Shown here one piece after another: positions 51,364 through 60,440 of a DNA stretch of 64,000 nt. The stretch lies in assembly GCF_039542385.1 (NCBI RefSeq), contig NZ_BAABIA010000011.1:1-64000 (forward strand). The letters run 5' to 3'. Position numbers and translations under genes: made by a program. The stretch comes from Prosthecobacter algae. Its GTDB lineage: Bacteria > Verrucomicrobiota > Verrucomicrobiia > Verrucomicrobiales > Verrucomicrobiaceae. Within the stretch, counting starts at the first letter, position 1. Each line of letters opens with the position of its first letter. The notes under the pieces were generated by a model. The model was not told where the DNA came from and did no database searches. It saw only the letters and a program-made list of their open reading frames with translations.

Positions 51364-53184
51364 TTACAGCCCCTGGAGGGCCGTCGAGACATTGTCCACG
51401 CTGAGCAGTTCTGGCAGGATCATGGGTTCCTCTTTCCCTGGCGTGTAGAGGACGTTCACCGGCACGGCGGCTTTGCCGAGATCCGACAGAGCTTTGGTGA
51501 TGCGAGGGTCTTCGTTGGTCCAGTCGGCCTTCAGCAGCACCACCTTTTTGTCGGCGATGAGCTTCTGCAAGGCGGCGTCTTTGTACACCCGTTTGTTCAC
51601 CTGGCAGGTGAAGCACCACTTGGCAGTGTAATCGATGTACACTGCTTTGTTGGCGGCGCGCAGTTCGGCCACTTTTTCGGGTGACCATGCTTCCCAGGTC
51701 AGGCCGCCTTCAACATGGCTGCCTCCGCTTACGGCCCCTTTTTCCACCTGGGGCCAGCCAAAGGCTAGGCCACCTCCGACGCAAAGCAGGGTCAGCAATA
51801 CAGCGATGATGCGGGTGCGCTGAGGCTTATGCGGCAGGGACCAGCGGCCATAGATCCAGCAGCCCAGGGCCACGATGACGAGGCCAAAGAGGGTGAAGAG
51901 CATCGGTTGGCCCTCGACCATGCCGGTGAGCACCCAGGCCAGGAAGGCCACGGTGCCAAAGAGCAGGAAGGACATGCCTTGCTTGAAGCTTTCCATCCAC
52001 GCACCAGGGCGGGGCAGGGAAGACACCAGCTTGGGGAACAGCGACAGGATGAGGAACGGACTGGCCAGACCGAGGCCGATCATGGTGAACATGAGCAGGG
52101 CCTGGACTGCTGGCAGGGTGACTGCATAGCCCAGCGCAGGCCCAAGGAAGGGGGCCGAGCAGGGAGTGGCGACGATGGTGGCCAGCAGGCCGGAAAAAAA
52201 GGAGCCGCTCACGCCTTGCTTGGCCTGGAGATCTGCGCCTACGCCCACGGCTGAAGCACCGATTTCGAACAGGCCGGCCATGTTCAGGCCAAAGATCAGG
52301 AAGAAGGCGCACAGCCCATAGACGAAGCCGGGGGACTGCAACTGGAAGCCCCAGGCCTTGCCCAGCGAAATCACCAGCCCGCCGAGAGCCCAAAAGCAGA
52401 TGAGCACACCGAAGGTGTAGGCCAGGCCGTGCATGAGGACCTGCCGTTTGTCCTCACCCGCCTGCTGCACCACGCTCATGATCTTGATGCCCAGTACAGG
52501 AAACACGCAGGGCATGACATTCAGAATCAGCCCGCCGACAAAGGCGAAGAGCAGGTAACCGGCAAAGCTGCGCTCCGGAGCCTTGGCCACGGTGGCGGGA
52601 GTTTTTGCCTCCGCAATGCCCGAAGCAGGCGCAGACGTCATTTGGCCAAACACTTCCGCCATCGCCGGATCAGCCTCCGCCTTGTCGGCCAGTGCCACGG
52701 TTAGCTTGGCTTCGGGTTTGGCCGGCATGCAGTTCTGCGGATCGCAGACCAGGGCATCCACTTTGACGGAGATCTCGCCCACGTTGCCAGACTTGCCGTT
52801 AGGCGTGATCTTGGCGGGGAGGTAAACGGTGCCATCGTAACCCTGGCTGGTCTTGCCATCGGTGGAAGGCACCTCATGGGTATCCGGCCAGGGCAGCTCC
52901 TCCACAGTCCAGCCTTCGGGCAAGGTCCATTTCAAGGTGGTGGGCTTGCCGATGACATCAGCGGGCAGCACCTTGCCATAAGTATGCCAGTGAGGCTGAT
53001 GCTCCAGCTTCACGGCGATGCGAAAGGATTCTCCGGGAGCTGCGGCCTTGACTTCCGAGACGAGGCTGGCTGTCACCTTGGCCGTGGCCGCATTAGGCGT
53101 CAGGTTGAACTGAGCAGAAGCAGGCCGCTGTGACGTGGCCAGCAGCAGGCAGAAGAACAAAAGACGCGAAACGGTTTGTAGCAT
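51364..53184 (-). CDS. dsbD: DsbD/ScsB-like thiol:disulfide interchange protein
   Basis: Start ATG 53184 (MLQTVSRLLFFCLLLA) gives 606 residues and a signal peptide. An N-terminal DsbD-alpha-like beta domain follows (WHTYGKVLPADVIGKPTTLK; VCDPQNCMP with its Cys pair). The membrane part (about residues 200-460) contains the two Cys-bearing motifs MPCVFPVLGIK and ATPCSAPFLGPALG typical of CcdA-like electron carriers. The C-terminal thioredoxin domain has WCFTCQVNK. It would bring electrons from the cytosol to periplasmic thiol proteins. The ABC permease gene is 64 bp upstream in the same direction. Confidence 0.93.
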   Translation of the reverse strand: MLQTVSRLLFFCLLLATSQRPASAQFNLTPNAATAKVTASLVSEVKAAAPGESFRIAVKLEHQPHWHTYGKVLPADVIGKPTTLKWTLPEGWTVEELPWPDTHEVPSTDGKTSQGYDGTVYLPAKITPNGKSGNVGEISVKVDALVCDPQNCMPAKPEAKLTVALADKAEADPAMAEVFGQMTSAPASGIAEAKTPATVAKAPERSFAGYLLFAFVGGLILNVMPCVFPVLGIKIMSVVQQAGEDKRQVLMHGLAYTFGVLICFWALGGLVISLGKAWGFQLQSPGFVYGLCAFFLIFGLNMAGLFEIGASAVGVGADLQAKQGVSGSFFSGLLATIVATPCSAPFLGPALGYAVTLPAVQALLMFTMIGLGLASPFLILSLFPKLVSSLPRPGAWMESFKQGMSFLLFGTVAFLAWVLTGMVEGQPMLFTLFGLVIVALGCWIYGRWSLPHKPQRTRIIAVLLTLLCVGGGLAFGWPQVEKGAVSGGSHVEGGLTWEAWSPEKVAELRAANKAVYIDYTAKWCFTCQVNKRVYKDAALQKLIADKKVVLLKADWTNEDPRITKALSDLGKAAVPVNVLYTPGKEEPMILPELLSVDNVSTALQGL

Positions 53185-53248
53185 AGTGATGATACGAGAA
53201 ATAGGAGTGCAAACTATTCCTGTCTCTTTGCATTTTGTGATTTGAGTC

Positions 53249-55615
53249 TCATTCACGCGCCTTCAGCACTCCGACCATGTCGAGCTTGTGCACCATGCGG
53301 CCGACGACCCAGAAGCAGGCTCCGGCGGCGGTGAGCACGACCAGCACCGCGATGCTGTAAGTCTTGTAGCTGATGATGAGCGGCATGCGGATGGTCTCCG
53401 TGCTGATGGCGGCCATGATGAAGGTGGCCAGCCCACGCCCAAAAAGAAGCCCCACCGGCAGGGCGACGAGCACGAGGATGGTCAATTCCCCCAGCAAGAC
53501 GCTGCCGACCTCGCGCTGGGTAAAGCCCACGACCCTGAGCGTGGCGAGGTCGCGGCCACGTTCGGACAGGGCAATGCGGGCACTGTTATAGACCACACCA
53601 AAGGCCACGATGACGGCCAGGGTGAGGTAAAGCTTGCGGATGATGCCGATGCTTTCCCCGGTGGTGGTGCGGAAGGCGGCGAGCTGCTCCTTCTTCACCA
53701 GCGTCACGGCAATGCGGGGTGTTTCTTTGACCTGAGTCATGAAGTCCGTCCAGCCTTCCTGATCCACCGTCAGATAGGCACCACTGACGGAATCGCCTTC
53801 CTGCATGAGTCGGTGCAAGGCCAGTTTGTCCATGTAGGCCGCCACGCCAGCGAAGTCTTCACGCAGGCCGGTGATGGGCACATTCAGCACGGGGCGGCGG
53901 CCTTCCAAGACAGAGACTTGAATTTCATCGCCAAGCTTGGCCCCGAGAATTTCCGCCAGCTTGACGGACATGACGATGCCCTCATCTGGCAGTTCGATGG
54001 GATGGCCTTTGGCATCCAGCACACGGTTCAAATCTGCCCCTTTGGGCATACCGGTGATGGAGAGCTTGCGCGTGTGGTGGCCATAGGTCAAACGCGCCTG
54101 CACCACGCGGATGGGTTCCGCCCGGATCACGCCGGGCAGGTGCTCGAGATCATGCAGGGCGCTGGCGCTGCCTGGCTCGATGAGAAAGGCCACCACATCC
54201 TGCCGCTGCACATCGTTCCATTGATAGGTCAGGAGGTAGTCGATGCTGTCCTCCATGCTGCCAGGCAGCACCATCAGGCCAGTGGCCAGGGAGAGACCCA
54301 GCACGGTGAAAGCGGATTGCCAAGGGCGGCGCTCGATATTGCGCAGGGCCATGCGGAAGGCGGGCCCAGTGCCCCGTGTGAGGCCGATCCGCTCCATCAG
54401 GCTCGGTTTAAAATCAGCAGGCGGCTCAGGTCGCATCGCCTCGGCCGGGGGCAGCTTCACCGCCATCCAGACCACGCTGAGTACGCCCAGAAAGGAGGCC
54501 CCCGCGCTGACGGCCAAGGCCACACCCAGAGCACCGTAATCGAGCATGAACTTGAGGGATGGGAAGCGGAAGAACAGCTCATACATGCTGAGCAAACCAT
54601 TGCCCATGAAGCGGCCTGCCACACCGCCGATGATGGAGCCGATGACGACGATGACCATGGCAAAGCCCAGGTAGTGCCGCCCCACCTGCCAGGAAGAATA
54701 ACCCAGGGCCTTGAGCTGGGCGATCTGCTCCCGCTGCAGCCGCACCAGCCGCGCCAGCACGGCATTCACCATGAAGGCTGCCACACTCAGGAAGACGACT
54801 GGATAAGCGAAAGACAGCGCATTGAGCACGCGCAGTTCATCATCCAGGCGTGCGGCGCTGCCGTGGTCCTTTCGAGTATAGGCACCGATGGCCCCGTAGC
54901 TCATCAAAAGGCGGTCCATCTCGGCGATCACGGGGCCTGGTTCGGCCCCAGGGGCGATGTCCACGACAAAGTCATTGAAGGCACCATCCATGTTATAGGC
55001 CACGGCGACGGCGCGATAGTTCATCCAAAAGACGCCAAATCGTTTGTTATCCGGCAGGGTCTCCCCGGCGCGGGCTTCAAAGACAAACTCCGGCGACAGG
55101 CCGATCCCCGTCACGGTGATGCGGTCCCGGCGGCCATTGATGATGGCATGCACACCATCGCCGAGGTCCAGCTTATTGGCCAGGGCGAAGGCCTCGCTGA
55201 CCACGGCCTCGCCGCGTGCATCCGCCCGTGGGATGCGCCCCCGGCGCAGGAAAATTTGGTTTAAAAGTGGGTCCCGGTCCTCCGGCAGGGAGACGATGTG
55301 GGCGGTGCAGGGCTCCAGCACGCCAGGAAGGTCCAGCACCGCATCCAGCACCACGCGGGTTTCGATGGCGGCCACACCGGGGATCTCGGCCATGCGGTCC
55401 TTCATGGAAAGGGGGGCACGTTTCAGCGAGCCAAACACATCCGCCATTCGGTAGCGCTGGTAGTACGCATCGCGCGTGCCTTCCAGCGTCAGGATGAGGC
55501 TGCGCGTCATGATCATCATCGCCAGACCGCAGGCCATCACCAGGGAGACGGCGATGATCTGCCCCTTCATGCGGTTGACATCGCGGAAGAGCTTGAGATC
55601 GAGAGGCGTGAGCAT
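53249..55615 (-). CDS. FtsX/MacB-like ABC transporter permease, no ATPase nearby
   Basis: The start at ATG 55615 (MLTPLDLKLFRDVNRMKGQI) gives 788 residues; the frame is open to 55681. It has an N-terminal membrane helix, a large periplasmic domain, then two FtsX-type membrane cores at about residues 280-415 (VLNALSFAYPVVFLSVAAF, LVRLQREQIAQLKALGYSSW) and 685-785 (ALSERGRDLATLRVVGFTQR). A fourfold FtsX domain with a second periplasmic region lies between. Such proteins export lipids, peptides or help lipoprotein release with a separate ATPase. No ATPase gene is within reach in this window. It is read with dsbD. Confidence 0.88.
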   Translation of the reverse strand: MLTPLDLKLFRDVNRMKGQIIAVSLVMACGLAMMIMTRSLILTLEGTRDAYYQRYRMADVFGSLKRAPLSMKDRMAEIPGVAAIETRVVLDAVLDLPGVLEPCTAHIVSLPEDRDPLLNQIFLRRGRIPRADARGEAVVSEAFALANKLDLGDGVHAIINGRRDRITVTGIGLSPEFVFEARAGETLPDNKRFGVFWMNYRAVAVAYNMDGAFNDFVVDIAPGAEPGPVIAEMDRLLMSYGAIGAYTRKDHGSAARLDDELRVLNALSFAYPVVFLSVAAFMVNAVLARLVRLQREQIAQLKALGYSSWQVGRHYLGFAMVIVVIGSIIGGVAGRFMGNGLLSMYELFFRFPSLKFMLDYGALGVALAVSAGASFLGVLSVVWMAVKLPPAEAMRPEPPADFKPSLMERIGLTRGTGPAFRMALRNIERRPWQSAFTVLGLSLATGLMVLPGSMEDSIDYLLTYQWNDVQRQDVVAFLIEPGSASALHDLEHLPGVIRAEPIRVVQARLTYGHHTRKLSITGMPKGADLNRVLDAKGHPIELPDEGIVMSVKLAEILGAKLGDEIQVSVLEGRRPVLNVPITGLREDFAGVAAYMDKLALHRLMQEGDSVSGAYLTVDQEGWTDFMTQVKETPRIAVTLVKKEQLAAFRTTTGESIGIIRKLYLTLAVIVAFGVVYNSARIALSERGRDLATLRVVGFTQREVGSVLLGELTILVLVALPVGLLFGRGLATFIMAAISTETIRMPLIISYKTYSIAVLVVLTAAGACFWVVGRMVHKLDMVGVLKARE

Positions 55616-55721
55616 CGGGGGGATGAAACGGGATTGACCGAAAGCGAAGGTAGTTCGAAATCCCTCCTGTTCATCCTGCATTTCGTGTGAATGCTATCGA
55701 AAGCGCCTGTTATTCTTTTCC

Positions 55722-56531
55722 ATGACCTCTCCTGATTCCTCTGCCCCCCTTGGTGTGTTCGATTCTGGCGTCGGTGGGCTGACGGTTGTGCGCGCCCTGC
55801 GGGAGCTTTTGCCGAATGAGTCCATCATTTACCTCGGCGACACCGCGCGGGTGCCGTATGGCTCGAAATCGCCCGATACCATCCGCCGCTTTTCCGTGGA
55901 GGATACCCAGTTCCTCGTCAGCCACGGTGTGAAGGCCGTCGTCGTCGCCTGCAATACCGCCACGGCCCACGCACTGCCAGTTTTGCAGGCCACCTTTCGT
56001 GTGCCCGTCATCGGTGTGCTGGAGCCTGGCGTGGAGGCCACACTGGCGGATGATTCCTGCGAGCGCGTGGGCATCATCGGCACGGCAGGCACCATTCGCA
56101 GCAGTGCTTACCAGTATGCCCTGGCCATGCGGAAACCGGACCTCCTGATCCATGCTATCGCCACGCCGTTGCTTGTGCCTTTTGTCGAAGAGGGCTGGAC
56201 GGACCACCCGGCGTTGAAATCGGTGCTCAAGGAATACCTCAAGCCCCTGCTGGACAAGGGCATGGATACCCTGGTGCTCGGCTGTACGCACTACCCGCTG
56301 CTGATTCCCGTGCTGAAGCGAATGCTGGGAAATAAGGTGCGGCTGGTGGACAGCGCCAGCACCTGTGCGGCCCACACGCAGCGCATGCTGGAGGAGAAGG
56401 GGCTGCTGCGCACGGCCAAGGGCAAGCCGACCCTGGAGATCTACCTGACCGACCTCGCTGAACAGGCTGAGGCATTGGCCAAAAGGTTCCTCGGCACCGA
56501 ATTCGGCAAGGTGAAAAAAGCGACGTTGTGA
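55722..56531 (+). CDS. murI: Glutamate racemase
   Basis: The 269-residue enzyme makes D-glutamate for peptidoglycan. Family motifs are GVFDSGVGGLTVVRAL (substrate phosphate-type loop), YLGDTARVPYGSKS, and the two catalytic Cys: VVVACNTATAHAL (Cys77) and VLGCTHYPLL (Cys188). The gene follows the divergent permease with about 105 bp between starts. A bidirectional hairpin separates it from the convergent SGNH hydrolase. Length and motifs are normal. Confidence 0.96.
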   Translation: MTSPDSSAPLGVFDSGVGGLTVVRALRELLPNESIIYLGDTARVPYGSKSPDTIRRFSVEDTQFLVSHGVKAVVVACNTATAHALPVLQATFRVPVIGVLEPGVEATLADDSCERVGIIGTAGTIRSSAYQYALAMRKPDLLIHAIATPLLVPFVEEGWTDHPALKSVLKEYLKPLLDKGMDTLVLGCTHYPLLIPVLKRMLGNKVRLVDSASTCAAHTQRMLEEKGLLRTAKGKPTLEIYLTDLAEQAEALAKRFLGTEFGKVKKATL

Positions 56532-56574
56532 GCGGCCTCTCAAGCCGTTCTGCAAGCGCCGCTTATGGCCAATG

Positions 56575-56604
56575 AAACCCCGCGCATGGAGTCGCGGGGT
56601 TTTA
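56575..56604. terminator. Bidirectional terminator between murI and the SGNH hydrolase
   Basis: AAACCCCGCG (56575-56584) pairs with CGCGGGGTTTT (56593-56603) around an 8-nt loop, with a T run on the plus strand and an A run before the stem, so it can stop both convergent transcripts. Confidence 0.85.
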
Positions 56605-56610
56605 TCGGCG

Positions 56611-57903
56611 TCACTTCACGACTTCACCCACCAGGAGGATGGCACCGACATAAACGGAGGTGCCATTGAAGCGTTCCGGCTTGTCCATGACGTTTTTGTT
56701 TTTGGCCAGGATGGCCACCTTGTCCGGTTGGTCAGGGTGGATCTCGATCTTCACGGTGTGAACCTTGTCTTCCAGATTGCTGCCGATCATCAACGTGGAG
56801 AGACGGTGATATGTGCAGTAGGCATCAAAGCGCGGCACGATCTTACTGGGCTGATCATCTAGGGTGACAATCACCTGGCCGCAATCCGGGCCGACGAGGT
56901 CATAGAGCGCACAGCGGGTGCCTTTGAACTTGAAGGTGATGGTTTCGCCCGGCTTGCTGCCTTTGTGCAGGGTGGTCATGCGGTTGGCCCAGCGTTTGCC
57001 GAAGTCGTCTGTTTTTGGGTCCAGGAGGCTGAAGCCGGTAGAGAGCTGGGCATCTGTGATGGGGGCCAGTTGGGCCTGCTCGTAATGGGTGGCGATGAAG
57101 GCAGCCTTCAGCGCATGAGAAGCCGGAGCTTTGGAGGCTGCTTGGATGGGTGCTAGCGAGCGGACAATGGCGGCCAGATACATCTCGTGGCCGGTCTCTA
57201 CGTGAGGATGCACGCTGTCTGGAGCGAAGACGAACTTGTCGCCCAATGCCTTCTTTTCTTCATCGGTCTTCGGCAGTTTGGCGCGCCATTCGATCTTGCC
57301 TTCCTTGGCCAGTTTCGCGACTTCCAGGCCCATGTGAATGGTGGGGATGCCATAGTGGTCGGCGATGGATTCCATGGCGCTGGCGGAACGTTGGAACTTG
57401 CCCTCTTTCAGGGGGCCGACGAGCGCCTCCGTCACGGTGTAAACAAAGCAGATATCGCAGTCTGGCAGCGTCTTCCAGGTCTGGCGCACGATACCCTCCA
57501 TGCACTGGTGGATCTGCTCCGGTGCGGCCCCGCCATCATTGACGGCGAACTCCACGAAAAGCAGGTCCGGCTTGTGGTCCAGAACGTCCTGCTTCAGGCG
57601 GAAGACCCCGAGGTCGGATCCTGTGCCGCCGATGGCCGCATTGATCTCGCTGATCTTGGCCTGCGGATAGGTCTTCTGAAAGTGCGCGAGGGTCTTGGGT
57701 CGCCAACCCTGCTGGGCGGTGATGCTGCCGCCGAGGTAGCCGATGCGCACCTCGGCCCCTGGCTGGCTCACCTTGGCCAAAAAGTTGGGCAGGCCGTCGC
57801 GAGGCCGACATTCCTGGGCTGAAACGAGCGGGAAGTCCTTGTCGGCAGCGGGAAGGGGGGCAGCCGTGATCAATGTGAGAAGGGCGAGCGGTAGAAGACG
57901 CAT
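56611..57903 (-). CDS. Secreted SGNH/GDSL-family hydrolase
   Basis: From the ATG at 57903, preceded by GGAGG at a normal distance, the protein has 430 residues and a signal peptide (MRLLPLALLTLITAAPLPA). The SGNH signatures are GYLGGSITAQQG (block I Ser), NAAIGGTGSDLG (block II Gly), LLFVEFAVNDGG (block III Asn) and APDSVHPHVETG (block V Asp-x-x-His). A second beta domain (about 290-430) with CALYDLVGPDCGQVIVTLDD looks like a carbohydrate-binding or jelly-roll module. It may be an esterase acting on polysaccharide acyl groups. Substrate is not known. The start used fits relatives. Confidence 0.88.
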   Translation of the reverse strand: MRLLPLALLTLITAAPLPAADKDFPLVSAQECRPRDGLPNFLAKVSQPGAEVRIGYLGGSITAQQGWRPKTLAHFQKTYPQAKISEINAAIGGTGSDLGVFRLKQDVLDHKPDLLFVEFAVNDGGAAPEQIHQCMEGIVRQTWKTLPDCDICFVYTVTEALVGPLKEGKFQRSASAMESIADHYGIPTIHMGLEVAKLAKEGKIEWRAKLPKTDEEKKALGDKFVFAPDSVHPHVETGHEMYLAAIVRSLAPIQAASKAPASHALKAAFIATHYEQAQLAPITDAQLSTGFSLLDPKTDDFGKRWANRMTTLHKGSKPGETITFKFKGTRCALYDLVGPDCGQVIVTLDDQPSKIVPRFDAYCTYHRLSTLMIGSNLEDKVHTVKIEIHPDQPDKVAILAKNKNVMDKPERFNGTSVYVGAILLVGEVVK

Positions 57904-57983
57904 AAAGGAGCCTCCACCCTGGAAGCGGGCTACATCGCTGGCAAGTGGATGCACGGCTTTTCCCGGGTTCATTTTTCCCTTTC

Positions 57984-59000
57984 ATGGCCACGGCTTCGAC
58001 CGTAAACCTGTATGCCCCCGCCGTGCTCACCTCCGACTTCGATTACCATCTCCCGCCTGAACTCATCGCCAGCGAGCCGCTGGCCGATCGCGCAGCCTCG
58101 CGCATGCTGGTGGTGAACCGGGAAGCAGGCACGCTGGAGCATCGCTCCTTTGCAGATTTGCCTCAGTATGTGAGGCCGGGTGACCTCTGGGTGATGAACA
58201 ACACCCGGGTGGTCCCGGCGCGCTATTTTTCCAATGATGGCAGCCGCGAAGTGCTGCGGCTGGAACCGCTCACGGCCACCCGCTGGCGCTGCATGGTGAA
58301 GCCGGGAAAGAAGTTCCGCCTAGGCCATACGGTGCAGATCGGTGATGCGACGGGCACGGTGGAAGACATCCTGGAAAATGGCGAGCGCATCCTACAGTGG
58401 GATCGCGAGGTGGATGAAGCCACGCACGGTCATCTGGCCCTGCCGCACTACATGGGGCGTGATGACCAGCCTGAGGACCGCGAACGCTACCAGACCGTGT
58501 TTGCGCAGGCCGCTGGGGCTATCGCCGCACCGACGGCAGGCCTGCATTTCACGCCTGAGATTTTAGCAAAGCTTCCCCATGCTTTTGTGACTCTGCATGT
58601 GGGTGTGGGCACCTTTCAACCTGTGAAGGCGGACAAGCTGGAAGAGCATGTGATGCACAGCGAGAATTACGTAGTCAGTGCAGAGACTGCTGCCGCTGTG
58701 CAGGCCGCGAAGCGCGTGGTGGCCGTAGGAACGACGGCCATGCGCACGCTGGAGACGGTGGCACGCGACCATGACGGCCAGGTGGTGGCCCAGAGCGGCA
58801 GCACGGACATCTTTATTTATCCTGGCTACCCATTCCGTGCCGTCGGGGCCATGCTGACGAACTTTCACCTGCCGAAGTCCACGCTGATCATGCTTGTGAG
58901 TGCCTTCGCAGGAAAGGAACTCATCCTCCGCGCCTATGAGGAAGCCATCCGCGAGCGCTATCGTTTCTTCAGCTATGGCGACTGCATGCTGATTCTCTAA
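57984..59000 (+). CDS. queA: S-adenosylmethionine:tRNA ribosyltransferase-isomerase
   Basis: A 338-residue enzyme that forms epoxyqueuosine in tRNA. Start ATG 57984 (MATASTVNLYAPAVLTSDFD); the frame is open 39 bp further. Family pieces are YHLPPELIASEPLADRAASR, LWVMNNTRVVPARY, LPHYMGRDDQPEDRERYQTV, APTAGLHFTPEILAKL and HLPKSTLIMLVSAFAGKELI. The C-terminal YRFFSYGDCMLIL is typical. It is divergent from the SGNH hydrolase gene with about 80 bp between starts and has a terminator shared with sufT. No other queuosine genes are in the window. Confidence 0.96.
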   Translation: MATASTVNLYAPAVLTSDFDYHLPPELIASEPLADRAASRMLVVNREAGTLEHRSFADLPQYVRPGDLWVMNNTRVVPARYFSNDGSREVLRLEPLTATRWRCMVKPGKKFRLGHTVQIGDATGTVEDILENGERILQWDREVDEATHGHLALPHYMGRDDQPEDRERYQTVFAQAAGAIAAPTAGLHFTPEILAKLPHAFVTLHVGVGTFQPVKADKLEEHVMHSENYVVSAETAAAVQAAKRVVAVGTTAMRTLETVARDHDGQVVAQSGSTDIFIYPGYPFRAVGAMLTNFHLPKSTLIMLVSAFAGKELILRAYEEAIRERYRFFSYGDCMLIL

Positions 59001-59015
59001 AAGCCCACCAGGCAC

Positions 59016-59047
59016 AAAAAAAGCCCCAAAGTGATTGGGGCTTTTCA
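59016..59047. terminator. Bidirectional terminator between queA and sufT
   Basis: AAAAGCCCCAA (59019-59029) pairs with TTGGGGCTTTT (59035-59045) with a 5-nt loop. The A run on the left and T run on the right suit both convergent genes. Confidence 0.88.
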
Positions 59048-59067
59048 AGTGTTCTGCCCTGGAGGGG

Positions 59068-59625
59068 TTAGATCATCCCCAGCTTCATTTTCCCCTCCAC
59101 GGAGATCATGCCCTGGTTCCAGGCGGGTTCCCAGACGAGTTCCACAGCGGCATCGTCCATGTCTTCGATGGTCATGATGCGGCTCTGGGCATCGGCAGCG
59201 ATGGTGGGGCCCATGCCACAGCCGGGGGCTGTGAGGGTCATTTTCACCACGGCGCGGTTTTTGCCTTCTTCGTTCTGTTCGACCTGACAGTCATACACCA
59301 GGCCCAGATCCACGATGTTCACCGGGATTTCGGGGTCATAGACGTTTTTGAGCTGATTCCAAACCTGGGCTTCCAGATCGCTGGCGTTTTCCGGAATGTT
59401 GGAAGAGCTGCTTTCGGAGTCTTTTTTGGCCGCTTCAGGGTCGATGCCCAGAGCGTCAACATCCTTGGCGCTGATGCGAGCCAGGCCAAAATCTGTGGCG
59501 ACCGTGTAAGTGCCGCCCAGGGATTGGGTGATGATGACCTTCATGCCAAGGGGCAAATTGATGGAATCGCCGCTCGGGATCTGGATGGCTTCGACTTCGC
59601 GTTTCAGTTCAAGGGAGGAATGCAT
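59068..59625 (-). CDS. sufT: SufT-type Fe-S cluster assembly protein (DUF59/MIP18)
   Basis: A 185-residue protein with a SufT layout: an N-terminal segment (EAIQIPSGDSINLPLGMKVI) of the HypD-like PIPxG type and a C-terminal DUF59/MIP18 domain. The latter has VWNQLKNVYDPEIPVNIVDL, MTLTAPGCGMGPTIAAD with the conserved Cys, and VELVWEPAWNQGMIS. SufT helps mature Fe-S proteins and accompanies the Suf machinery, of which sufE occurs elsewhere in the window at 32296. The acidic Ser-rich region (KKDSESSSSNIPENASD) links the domains. Convergent with queA. Confidence 0.9.
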   Translation of the reverse strand: MHSSLELKREVEAIQIPSGDSINLPLGMKVIITQSLGGTYTVATDFGLARISAKDVDALGIDPEAAKKDSESSSSNIPENASDLEAQVWNQLKNVYDPEIPVNIVDLGLVYDCQVEQNEEGKNRAVVKMTLTAPGCGMGPTIAADAQSRIMTIEDMDDAAVELVWEPAWNQGMISVEGKMKLGMI

Positions 59626-60003
59626 GGGGGTAAAAAGGAGAAAGGAACTTCGGCAACTTCAGTGGTTGAGCATGGAGGCGGCTCGTCCAGTGTCAACTTA
59701 CGAGCGGGGACAGAACCCTGACCCAGACTCATTTTCGAGGGGCTTCTCAATGCCCGACAGTGATGCTTCCATAAACCGAATGGTAATGAGCGGGCAAAGA
59801 TTTGGCTTAGTTATTGAATTGAAGCTTAATTTATGTAAGATTCAGGATAATTTATGGTGTTTTAGTGGCGTTGGTTAATCTTAGAAAAAATAAAGTGAGA
59901 GTCGTTTTTTCTTCCTTTCTTCATAAATTATGAATTTTATCGTATAAAAGGCGCAAATTTGCGATATTAGAAAAACACAGCCTTCACGTTCTCTCACTTT
60001 TCC
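59626..60003. other. AT-rich intergenic region upstream of phhB
   Basis: No gene is seen. The 378 bp contain long A/T tracts (for example 59880-59960) and lie between divergent sufT and phhB, so they should hold promoters for both. No convincing -35/-10 pair or riboswitch was found by eye. Confidence 0.5.
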
Positions 60004-60327
60004 ATGCGTCTTCTCCTCACCCTTGATGATATCGAAGCGGCTCTGGCCCATCTTCCTGGTTGGAAGCGTGAAGGTGCGAATTTGGTGAAGAACTATCGAT
60101 TTGCTTCCTATTTGAAGGGCATTCAATTCGTACAAATGCTGGCTCAGTCGGCCGAAGAAATGAACCACCACCCTGACCTTTTTGTCGGCTGGTGCAAGGT
60201 GACGGTAAAACTCACCACTCATAGCGAAGGTGGAATTACCCGCCTGGACATTGACATGGCCAAGCATGCCGAAAGATGGTCCAAAGAGACAGAAGCCACG
60301 ACTGCCACAACACGGGTGGCGCTGTGA
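60004..60327 (+). CDS. phhB: Pterin-4a-carbinolamine dehydratase
   Basis: The 107-residue protein has the PCD fold signature MLAQSAEEMNHHPDLFVGWC with the catalytic His-His pair, then KVTVKLTTHSEGGITRLDID with the second His. It dehydrates 4a-hydroxytetrahydrobiopterin. No phenylalanine hydroxylase is nearby; PCD proteins also occur without it. The last 25 residues (KHAERWSKETEATTATTRVA) extend beyond the usual end. The gene is convergent with the AsmA-like gene. Confidence 0.9.
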   Translation: MRLLLTLDDIEAALAHLPGWKREGANLVKNYRFASYLKGIQFVQMLAQSAEEMNHHPDLFVGWCKVTVKLTTHSEGGITRLDIDMAKHAERWSKETEATTATTRVAL

Positions 60328-60440
60328 TGGCTTGATGCGAAGTGATTAAAGGGATGGTTATCGAATTCCAGGCAGGGACCTGTGAATTGTTTACATCCGC
60401 TTTCAGGTGGTAGAGCACTCCGTTGGGAGAGTCCCTAAAA

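Noticed and set aside
53288..55264. A 658-codon plus-strand open frame opposite the ABC permease
   Set aside because: It mirrors the permease codons, is unusually rich in His, Asp and Gly, and has no domain. The permease frame has clear FtsX motifs and membrane helices.
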